Assembly (NCBI GenBank): GCA_020433785.1
Contig: JAGRCC010000498.1
Coordinates: 1-9,824, forward strand
DNA: 9,824 nucleotides
Direction: 5' to 3'
From: Anaerolineae bacterium
GTDB lineage: Bacteria; Chloroflexota; Anaerolineae; 4572-78; J111
How positions within the stretch are numbered: the first letter of the stretch is position 1; every line of letters begins with the position of its first letter. The position numbers and the translations under genes are program-made. The notes beneath the pieces were generated by a model. That model did not search any database and was not told where the DNA came from. It saw nothing but the letters and a program-made list of their open reading frames with translations. Positions 1 through 6,336 of the stretch are shown piece after piece.

Positions 1-345
1 TTTCACGGAGGCAGCAGTTGGACGCGTCCCCTATTTACCAGCGTGCGGGGGTATGCGCATATCAATTATGGCTACGATGAAGAGCTTGAGACACAATTTG
101 AGAAGGATCCTCAGAATAGGGTCATCAACGACATCGCACCCCAAGATATTTACTACATTTACCGTCAGGGTGGCCACAACTCATACCATTTGAGTGACTT
201 TGCCAGGGATGAAGCGGGCAATGAATATGACCGAGTGGCCGCTTTTGTACAGAGCCAGGCAGAACGGGGGCAGATCGAACGGGGGCATATTGAGTTAACC
301 CCCCGGTGGCAAACCGATTATACAAGCCTGGTTCGCGATTTTCTC
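1..345 (+). repeat. GT2-module copy 1 (back half only)
   Basis: First of four dispersed copies of a GT2-coding module. The DNA beginning tttcacggaggcagcagttg has counterparts at 907 (tttcataagggcagttgttg), 4351 and 8899. It ends at the codons for VRDFL. The copy is truncated by the window edge. Confidence 0.75.
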
Positions 346-378
346 CATGCCGGGAATGGTACAGGCGCAAGGAAATGA
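1..378 (+). CDS. GT2-like glycosyltransferase, C-terminal part (5' end outside window)
   Basis: The frame is open from base 1 to the TGA at 376-378 and gives 125 residues. It matches the back half of the GT2-like module found complete in three downstream genes. Shared landmarks are FHGGSSW (residues 1-7, compare FHNGSCW), YGYDEELETQF (23-33, an acidic stretch that may hold the acceptor-side catalytic residue), DIYYIYR (49-55) and the closing IELTPRW..DY..LVRDFL (97-115). The nucleotide-sugar-binding front half with the ND and DXD motifs lies upstream, so activity cannot be judged. A GTG at 43 could be called as a start, but the conserved residues before it show the gene begins outside the window. 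The TGA overlaps the ATG of the next gene, suggesting translational coupling. Donor and acceptor are unknown. Confident as a partial member of this family, not on substrate. Confidence 0.85.
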   Translation, partial: FHGGSSWTRPLFTSVRGYAHINYGYDEELETQFEKDPQNRVINDIAPQDIYYIYRQGGHNSYHLSDFARDEAGNEYDRVAAFVQSQAERGQIERGHIELTPRWQTDYTSLVRDFLHAGNGTGARK

Positions 379-1901
379 GCCGGTTGCGTGAACAACACCC
401 CACGCCTTTTTTTATGGAGTATGGGTTGGCCCGCCTTCGTTTGGGTTGGCATCAAATTTTTCGGCAGAAACAAAACAAACGCGAACCTAAACAACTTGAA
501 ATCTTGAGCAATTCACCCCCGGTCAGTTGTATCTGCTTGAATACCGGCTGTTCGGAACACCTGGAGGAAACGATATATTCATTTCTCCACCAAGATTATG
601 GTGGATCAAAAGAACTCATTATCCTGAATGATGATCCAACCCAAACATTGGCTTTTGACCATCCTGAAGTCAAAATTGTTAACTTGTCCCAACAGATTCG
701 GTTCGAGCGTGAAAAGTGGAGCGCGGCAGTCACCGTCTGTGCTCACGATCTGATTTTCGTCTGGAATGCTGCCGATATCAGCCTGCCTCACCGTATAACG
801 GTATCGGTCAAAAAAATTTCAAAGGCAGAGGATCATTTACATTTCATGCCGTCTGTCATTTTTATCTGGGAAAATGAACGGGTGAGCGGCCCTTATCATA
901 ATTTGTTTCATAAGGGCAGTTGTTGGTCTCGCCGGTTATTCGACCAAGTGGGCGGCTTTAGAAAAAAAGAGCGGAATTTCGCCATCTTCAAACCGCAACT
1001 ACGCACAATAGATCTATCTCGCTACGATTCATTGATGCCTGATGAGGTGTTTTATATTTTCAGAGGGTTGAACTATGTGGCCAACAAGCGACAACCACCC
1101 GCCGGAGAGATCCGATTAAATCCCCATTGGCTAGCAGATTATTCAAAGCTTGCTCAAGATCAGCTAACCTCTGAAATAGCACATAACATCGACCGATCTC
1201 TGTCCGAACTATCGTCTCACACCAGGAAAAATCTGACCCATTATGGTACTAATAACCCACGACGTTATTATATTTTTGAGGACAGGTGCTTAGCCTACAT
1301 CAGTACCGCAAAAGCCGCTTGCACTTCCATAAAAACAGTTATGATGCAACCTTATGGTATCCATAAAAATGTCCACAATGCGTGGCCTCACATATACCTG
1401 GGGCATCTTGAAGCTGAGCATCAGGATTTTTTTAAGTTCTCCTTTGTACGGAACCCTTTTGCCCGATTGGTTTCCGGTTATCGGAACAAAATTATAAACA
1501 AACCCTGGCAACAACGAGAGCATTTTGGGACGATACCCACAGATATTAGTTTCAGCGAATTTGTGGCTGAAGTGGTGAAATGCCCTGACTGCCTGATTAA
1601 TGGGCATTTCCAGAGTCAGTTTGCCAAGCTATATCATCAGGGTGAATTACAGGTCGATTTTCTTGGCCGGTTTGAAAATCTGGCCGAAGATTGGCTGCCC
1701 ATCGCCAAACGTTTTGAGTTTGATCCCCAACTCCCTCATAAAATGAAATCTTCAACCAAGCGCGGTGTTTATAAGGATTATCGGACCTATTACACCGAAG
1801 AGTTAGTCCATTTGGTTTATAATCGCTTTCGGGCTGATGTAGACGCGTTTGGCTATCAACAGGCGTATGAAGAGTTATTGACATTTGTAAGCCAAAAGTA
1901 G
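375..1901 (+). CDS. GT2-like domain fused to Sulfotransfer_2-type sulfotransferase
   Basis: A 508-residue two-domain protein. Residues about 48-264 are a GT2-like module (PPVSCICL at 48-55, LIILND at 81-86). Residues about 286-500 resemble the Sulfotransfer_2 carbohydrate sulfotransferases, which move sulfate from PAPS to a sugar hydroxyl. The 5'-phosphosulfate loop is ISTAKAACTSIK (309-320, K313), the 3'-phosphate motif is FVRNPFARLVSGYR (357-370, R359 and S367), and VDFLGRFENLAEDW (427-440) and YYTEELVHLVYNRF (472-485) are typical of the family. The GT half looks catalytically dead: paralogues have WDDDG or WDVED where this has WNAAD (130-134), RN is replaced by WS (115-116), and the acidic ELE stretch is lost (201-210). 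The ATG at 375 was chosen because it overlaps the upstream TGA as ATGA, with AAGGA just before it. GTG 306 would overlap by 73 bases, and ATG 414 is possible. No signal peptide; probably cytoplasmic. Confidence 0.88.
   Translation: MSRLREQHPTPFFMEYGLARLRLGWHQIFRQKQNKREPKQLEILSNSPPVSCICLNTGCSEHLEETIYSFLHQDYGGSKELIILNDDPTQTLAFDHPEVKIVNLSQQIRFEREKWSAAVTVCAHDLIFVWNAADISLPHRITVSVKKISKAEDHLHFMPSVIFIWENERVSGPYHNLFHKGSCWSRRLFDQVGGFRKKERNFAIFKPQLRTIDLSRYDSLMPDEVFYIFRGLNYVANKRQPPAGEIRLNPHWLADYSKLAQDQLTSEIAHNIDRSLSELSSHTRKNLTHYGTNNPRRYYIFEDRCLAYISTAKAACTSIKTVMMQPYGIHKNVHNAWPHIYLGHLEAEHQDFFKFSFVRNPFARLVSGYRNKIINKPWQQREHFGTIPTDISFSEFVAEVVKCPDCLINGHFQSQFAKLYHQGELQVDFLGRFENLAEDWLPIAKRFEFDPQLPHKMKSSTKRGVYKDYRTYYTEELVHLVYNRFRADVDAFGYQQAYEELLTFVSQK
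516..1166 (+). repeat. GT2-module copy 2 (degenerate)
   Basis: Encodes residues 48-264 of gene 2. The front end is still close to copies 3 and 4 in DNA (cccccggtcagttgtatctg here, cccccggtcagttgcatctg in copy 4). The divergence is concentrated at catalytic positions and in the acidic ELE region. Confidence 0.75.
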
Positions 1902-1914
1902 GGGTTCAGCGGTC

Positions 1915-1919
1915 AGGAG
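1915..1919 (+). promoter_or_regulatory. Shine-Dalgarno AGGAG that bears on the gene 3 start
   Basis: AGGAG lies 4 bases before TTG 1924 and 16 bases before ATG 1936. Spacing favours the TTG, codon preference the ATG. The mature lipoprotein would be the same either way. Confidence 0.5.
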
Positions 1920-1923
1920 CATT

Positions 1924-3927
1924 TTGAATAACGCTATGAAATTGTTGAATGCATCTAGTTACTTTGTTATCGCTTCACTATTTATATTTGTTGGGTGCAT
2001 GGGATCCCCTCTTCCACATACTGCTTTATCATCCACACCCATGCCTACGGCTGAGTTAACCTCACCGACACAACCAGATACCACAACCCCTACAGCCCCT
2101 TTGGCCAACCCTATTCAATTTCAGGATGTAACCGATATGGCCGGTTTATCATATATGGGAGCAAGCCACGGCGCTTCCTGGGGCGATTTTAACGGTGACG
2201 GGTGGCCCGATGTCTGGACCAGTAATCATTTCCATGATTTCGGTCTCTACTTGAACCAAACTGATGGCACATTCACCAACATAATCTCTGATGTCCTGTC
2301 AATAACCCAAGGAGGCGATACCCACGGGGCCGCCTGGGCTGACTTTGATAATGACGGCGATCAGGATCTTATCCAACAGGCGGGAGCGCAACGTGGTGTA
2401 GGGCAGGGTCCCAGCCAGCTCTATATCAATGATAAGGGCAAATTAGTGGATCGATCAGCCGAGTTAGGGGTAACCGACGTATTAGGGCGTGGCCGCACGC
2501 CCCTTTGGCTGGATTGGAATGGCGATGGACAGCTCGACCTGCTGCTTACGAATGGGGAACGCCCGGATGGTCAGGCTCCCTCTATCCTGTTTCTGCAAAA
2601 TGACGGTGATCTTCAGCCGATCATGGAATTCCCCAAAACAGCTCTTTTTGCTCAGTTGGCCCGCCTCTCCGGTAATAACCAAATGGATTTAATTGTTCAT
2701 GGGAGACTCTATCCCTTGAGAATCTATAATCCTAACCTTGTCTCCTCGAATGGTTGGAAAGATTTAACCGATACAGTTCTGCCGGAAAGAGTTGGGGATG
2801 TCAACGATGTCATCGTGGCAGACTTCAACAATGATCGACATTCAGACCTTTTCTTGGCTCGAAGCACAACGCGTACGACTGATATATTTCAGCCAAACGA
2901 TAACCAAATCAAGGCCCGTTTTAGAGGGAATAAGATCAAGAGGGGTTTTAGCTTTCAGGCCAGCCAAGAGACTACGTTTCAAATATTTATGCCTTCCGGG
3001 TTTCATCCACTTAAGGTCTTCATCGGTTCCGAGGGCAATATTCCCACCGATACATCTTCGTTCACCTTGTCGCCGCAGGACCTGGCCGTGATGGGGATAA
3101 AAACACATCGGCCGGACGATGATGGCGGTCTCTATATAGGTTATGATCCTGTCGCTCAAAGTTGGCAGGTGTTGATTTTCAGTCCAGAGCGATACGGATT
3201 CAGTATAGCTATCGATAGCCACGGGCCAATTACAAATTTGACGACGAAAGGATTTGAGCCGGTCACACCCTCCGTTTCAGCCCGGTTATTGCTTTACGAC
3301 CGGGGCCAGTTTAAAAACCAGCCTTCTGCCGGATTTGATGTTCCAGAATTTTGCAGCGCCTCGGCCGTCGCCGGCGATTTTGACAATGATATGGATGTGG
3401 ATATTTATCTGGTTTGTACGCGGTTAACCGTCAATTTACCCAATATGCTTTATGAAAATAGGGGCGATGGTACTTTCGTAGCCGTGCCACAAGCGGGCGG
3501 AGCAGCCGGAACTTTGGCCGGCGTAGGCGATAGCGCCTCAACCGTAGACTATGATAGAGATGGCTTTCTGGATCTATTTATAACCAATGGCTCAATAGCC
3601 CCGCCATTTTTTTGGGGTCCCAACCAACTATTCCGCAATCAAGGTAATACGAATCACTGGCTTGAGGTCGATTTGGAAGGAGTTCTTTCCAATCGAGATG
3701 GGATTGGGGCGTGGGTTCTGGCCACAACCGGAGATGTTACCCAACTCCGGGAACAAGGTGGAGGCATGCACAACTCGACTCAAAATCACCAGCGTATTCA
3801 TTTTGGCTTGGGTAACTACACCAGGCTCGATCGACTGGTTATTCACTGGCCAAGCGGTATTGTACAGGAGTTGGAAAATGTGGCCTCAGACCAGGTTTTG
3901 CATGTGGTTGAACCCTCCACTCGTTAA
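1924..3927 (+). CDS. FG-GAP/VCBS repeat lipoprotein with C-terminal ASPIC/UnbV domain
   Basis: A 667-residue exported protein. The N-terminus has a hydrophobic segment (residues 11-24) ending in FVGC (C25), a plausible though not ideal lipobox. A Pro/Thr/Ser-rich stalk follows (about 28-62). Calcium-loop repeats of the type DxDxDGxxD lie at 88-96, 140-148, 197-205, 300-308, 485-493 and 542-550, with a worn copy near 247-255; those at 300 and 485 lack the Gly. They predict a beta-propeller as in integrin alpha and CRTAC1 proteins. Residues about 577-662 form an ASPIC/UnbV domain (NHWLEVDLEG, GLG, HWPSG). About 125 residues (320-445) carry no repeat and form an apparent inserted beta-rich domain. 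Start: AGGAG at 1915-1919 lies 4 bases from TTG 1924 but 16 from ATG 1936; the ATG would remove only four residues. Function unknown; probably surface-anchored, possibly binding or receiving the glycan made by its neighbours. Confidence 0.88.
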   Translation: MNNAMKLLNASSYFVIASLFIFVGCMGSPLPHTALSSTPMPTAELTSPTQPDTTTPTAPLANPIQFQDVTDMAGLSYMGASHGASWGDFNGDGWPDVWTSNHFHDFGLYLNQTDGTFTNIISDVLSITQGGDTHGAAWADFDNDGDQDLIQQAGAQRGVGQGPSQLYINDKGKLVDRSAELGVTDVLGRGRTPLWLDWNGDGQLDLLLTNGERPDGQAPSILFLQNDGDLQPIMEFPKTALFAQLARLSGNNQMDLIVHGRLYPLRIYNPNLVSSNGWKDLTDTVLPERVGDVNDVIVADFNNDRHSDLFLARSTTRTTDIFQPNDNQIKARFRGNKIKRGFSFQASQETTFQIFMPSGFHPLKVFIGSEGNIPTDTSSFTLSPQDLAVMGIKTHRPDDDGGLYIGYDPVAQSWQVLIFSPERYGFSIAIDSHGPITNLTTKGFEPVTPSVSARLLLYDRGQFKNQPSAGFDVPEFCSASAVAGDFDNDMDVDIYLVCTRLTVNLPNMLYENRGDGTFVAVPQAGGAAGTLAGVGDSASTVDYDRDGFLDLFITNGSIAPPFFWGPNQLFRNQGNTNHWLEVDLEGVLSNRDGIGAWVLATTGDVTQLREQGGGMHNSTQNHQRIHFGLGNYTRLDRLVIHWPSGIVQELENVASDQVLHVVEPSTR

Positions 3928-3951
3928 GCAAAAAATAACAATGTTGGTGAA

Positions 3952-5541
3952 ATGATGAAAGATACCCCCCCGGTTAGCTGTATTTGCTTGCCTTATAATC
4001 ATCCGAAACTGCTTGAAGAAGCAATCTATGCCTTCCTGCAGCAAGACTATCAGGGTCAGAAAGAACTCATCATTCTAAATGATCATAAAGGCCAAATACT
4101 GGAGTTTGACCATCCGGAGGTAAAAATTTTCAACCTTCCTCGGCATTTTCGTACTGTTGTCGAACAACGTAACGCCGCTGTTGCGCTTTGTTCCCACGAC
4201 CTGATCTTTGTGTGGGATGTTGAAGACATCTATCTACCCCATCGCCTTTCATTTTCAGTTGAAAATTTTGATGAAACAACCGGTTTCTTTAAACTGGATG
4301 AGGCGTTTGTGTGGGGCAATGGCCGGTTGAGCGGTCTCCAGAAAAATGTATTTCATAATGGCAGTTGTTGGTCTCGTGACCGGTTCGATCAGGTTCGAGG
4401 CTATGATTACATGGTGGATTATGGGTACGATCAAGAGCTAGAACATCAATTCAAGCCAAAGAATTGGGATTCACCGAACCGCTGCGATACTGAACCGGGT
4501 CATGTCTATTGTATCTACAGGTGGCAGCACAAGTCACATAGCAGCCCGCTCTATTTGCGCAGTAGAAACGCAAAATTAGGGAAAAATAAACAAAGGCCTA
4601 TAAAGCTGAACCCCCATTGGAAATTTGACTACGCCCAACAAGTCAGAGATTATCTGGCAACAATGGTTGCCCCTAACAGATTTCAGAGTTCTAACGGAAC
4701 AGCCGCAAACATACGAGTAGATTTCCTGGTTGCCGGCGCCCAGAAAAGTGGCACCAGTGCGCTGGATGCCTATCTGCGGCTACAGCCGGAAATCTGCATG
4801 GCCGGAAGAAAAGAGGTTCACTTCTTTGATAATGAAAGAATTTTTGATGAAGTCGCCGTAGACTACAAGTCACCCGAAAGGTTTTTTCCCTGGTTTGGCC
4901 TGGCGGGATGCCATATTTCAGACCCGGATAATTTTTTAGGAGACAAGTACGATTTATACCACGCTTTCTTTTTACCCCACCCGCCACAACGTTTGTGCGG
5001 CGAGGCCACGCCGGAATGTATTTATTGGTACGATGCGCCCAGAAGGATTTGGGAATATAACCCGGCCATGAAACTCATCATCGTTCTCCGAAACCCGATC
5101 GACAGAGCCTTTTCTCATTGGAATATGCGACGGATGCGACCTGCTAATAAAAGAGAGCGCCGGTCATTCCGCGATGCATTAGAGATAGAGCTACACCAAC
5201 TCACTCACACGTTACCGTTGCAGTTTAAGGAGCGTTATATTGATCGGGGTTTTTACACCGAACAGATCAGACGAATCTGGCATTATTTTCCTAAAGATCA
5301 GACCCTGTTTCTCAAAACTGAAGAGCTGAGAAATGAACCGCAAGCAACGATGGACAAAGTATGTGATTTTCTGGGGGTGGCAAGAATTGACGAACTACCC
5401 GTTAAAAATGTTTTTTCTAACCCATATGCCTCTCCACTGTCAATAGAGGATAGAGATTTCCTGAAGCATATTTACAGATTTGAAATCAAAAAATTGGAAC
5501 GGTTGTTGGGGTGGGATTGTAGCGAGTGGCTAATCGATTAA
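3952..5541 (+). CDS. GT2-like domain fused to N-sulfotransferase-like (Sulfotransfer_1) domain
   Basis: A 529-residue two-domain protein. Residues 6-235 are a GT2-like module: PPVSCICL (6-13), ELIILND (38-44), QRNAAVAL (72-79), WDVED at the DXD position (88-92), YGYDQELEHQF (157-167) and IKLNPHW (217-223). Residues about 255-529 are a PAPS-dependent sulfotransferase related to heparan sulfate N-sulfotransferases. The PAPS loop is AGAQKSGTSA (261-270, K265), KEVHFFDN (287-294) carries the Glu (E288) at the place of the family's catalytic base, and LRNPIDRAFSHW (379-390, R380 and S388) binds the 3'-phosphate. Both PAPS sites look intact. The GT DXD is altered but partly acidic, so GT activity is uncertain. 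A stretch at 306-335 is about 28 residues longer than in the next gene. Two ATGs (3952 and 3955) follow a weak GGTGA; no signal peptide. It likely adds sulfate to an amino sugar or similar acceptor; substrate unknown. Confidence 0.9.
   Translation: MMKDTPPVSCICLPYNHPKLLEEAIYAFLQQDYQGQKELIILNDHKGQILEFDHPEVKIFNLPRHFRTVVEQRNAAVALCSHDLIFVWDVEDIYLPHRLSFSVENFDETTGFFKLDEAFVWGNGRLSGLQKNVFHNGSCWSRDRFDQVRGYDYMVDYGYDQELEHQFKPKNWDSPNRCDTEPGHVYCIYRWQHKSHSSPLYLRSRNAKLGKNKQRPIKLNPHWKFDYAQQVRDYLATMVAPNRFQSSNGTAANIRVDFLVAGAQKSGTSALDAYLRLQPEICMAGRKEVHFFDNERIFDEVAVDYKSPERFFPWFGLAGCHISDPDNFLGDKYDLYHAFFLPHPPQRLCGEATPECIYWYDAPRRIWEYNPAMKLIIVLRNPIDRAFSHWNMRRMRPANKRERRSFRDALEIELHQLTHTLPLQFKERYIDRGFYTEQIRRIWHYFPKDQTLFLKTEELRNEPQATMDKVCDFLGVARIDELPVKNVFSNPYASPLSIEDRDFLKHIYRFEIKKLERLLGWDCSEWLID
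3967..4656 (+). repeat. GT2-module copy 3
   Basis: Encodes residues 6-235 of gene 4. It shares the stretch acgacctgatctttgt (4197-4212) with copy 4 exactly, and with copy 2 with few changes. Here it is joined to an N-sulfotransferase-like domain. Confidence 0.78.
4714..5538 (+). repeat. Sulfotransferase duplication, copy A
   Basis: The 3' part of gene 4, homologous to all of gene 5. The 20 bases at 5242-5261 (gatcggggtttttacaccga) recur unchanged at 6009-6028, and GGGATTGTAG near the end also recurs. Copy A carries about 28 extra codons at 4867-4956. Confidence 0.8.
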
Positions 5542-5556
5542 GAAGCCTGGCCGTTT

Positions 5557-5561
5557 GGAAG
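5557..5561 (+). promoter_or_regulatory. Shine-Dalgarno-like GGAAG for gene 5
   Basis: GGAAG ends 6 bases before ATG 5568, good spacing, and supports this start over the in-frame GTG at 5526 inside gene 4. Confidence 0.55.
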
Positions 5562-5567
5562 AAGAAT

Positions 5568-6305
5568 ATGAAGGTAAAATTTGTGATTGCCGGGGCGCAA
5601 AAAAGCGGTACCACTGCCCTGCATAAATACCTTTATGTCCATCCAAATCTGTGCATGACCAAAAAAAAGGAGTTACACTTTTTTGATAACGATGCCAGGT
5701 TTACCGGCACATCTGTAGATTATACCCGGTATCATGCTTTCTTTTCACCAAACCTACAACAACGTTTGTGTGGTGAGGGCACACCGGACTATATGTATTG
5801 GTACAGCGCCCCCCGAAGAATCTGGGAATATAACCCGGCTATGAAAATCATCATTATTCTGCGAAATCCGATCGACCGCGCTTTTTCGGCCTGGAATATG
5901 GAAATTTTTCGTAGAAGAGAATTTTTATCTTTTCAGGAAGCGATAAGAAATGAAAGTCAAAGAATCCGAGAGGTTATGCCGCTTCAACATAGAGTTTACG
6001 CCTATGTCGATCGGGGTTTTTACACCGATCAGATTAGACGGGTCTGGCATTTTTTCCCTAAATCCCAGACACTATTCCTGAAAAGTGAGCACCTGAGGAA
6101 CGATCCGCAAACTGCACTTGATCGAGTCTGTGATTTTTTAGGAGTCGCAAAAATGCCGGGCATAAAACCTTATATCGTTAATGCCAAATCCTATGTAACT
6201 TCGATGTCCTGTGCGGATAGAGCCTATTTGAAAGAACGATATGAATTTGAAATAAAAGAATTGGAGCATATGTTGGATTGGGATTGTAGTGAATGGTTAG
6301 CTCGG
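5568..6305 (+). repeat. Sulfotransferase duplication, copy B
   Basis: The tandem partner of 4714-5538, which forms gene 5 by itself. The direct order and close DNA likeness suggest local duplication of the 3' half of a fusion gene, or the reverse: fusion of a duplicated stand-alone gene to a GT2 module. Confidence 0.8.
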
Positions 6306-6308
6306 TGA
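5568..6308 (+). CDS. N-sulfotransferase-like sulfotransferase (Sulfotransfer_1), stand-alone
   Basis: A 246-residue single-domain sulfotransferase and close paralogue of the C-terminal half of the gene before it. The PAPS loop is AGAQKSGTTA (8-17, K12), the probable catalytic Glu is E35 in KELHFFDN (34-41), and the 3'-phosphate motif is LRNPIDRAFSAWN (98-110, R99 and S107). RIWEYNPAMK (84-93), DRGFYTDQIRRVW (148-160) and WDCSEWLAR (238-246) align directly with gene 4. All core residues are present, so it is probably active. ATG 5568 was chosen because GGAAG (5557-5561) sits 6 bases upstream and the PAPS loop starts almost at once; an in-frame GTG at 5526 would overlap gene 4. The gap to gene 4 is 26 bases. 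It has no GT module, which suggests gene 4's sulfotransferase half can work without one. Presumably cytoplasmic; acceptor unknown. Confidence 0.92.
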   Translation: MKVKFVIAGAQKSGTTALHKYLYVHPNLCMTKKKELHFFDNDARFTGTSVDYTRYHAFFSPNLQQRLCGEGTPDYMYWYSAPRRIWEYNPAMKIIIILRNPIDRAFSAWNMEIFRRREFLSFQEAIRNESQRIREVMPLQHRVYAYVDRGFYTDQIRRVWHFFPKSQTLFLKSEHLRNDPQTALDRVCDFLGVAKMPGIKPYIVNAKSYVTSMSCADRAYLKERYEFEIKELEHMLDWDCSEWLAR

Positions 6309-6336
6309 AGCACTTCAATCTTCAGAGAAAAACCCT

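Noticed and set aside
306..374. Upstream GTG extension of gene 2
   Set aside because: It would overlap gene 1 by 73 bases across its conserved tail; the ATG at 375 gives a standard ATGA overlap.
43..378. GTG 43 as the start of gene 1
   Set aside because: The frame is open to base 1, and residues before the GTG match the conserved FHxGSxW region of the paralogues.
2842..3222. 126-codon antisense frame inside the lipoprotein gene
   Set aside because: It has no recognisable motif and lies opposite a well-supported coding frame.
5526..5567. GTG 5526 start, or genes 4 and 5 as one frameshifted gene
   Set aside because: Each carries a full sulfotransferase domain ending in WDCSEWL. ATG 5568 has a well-placed GGAAG, so these are tandem paralogues rather than a broken gene.
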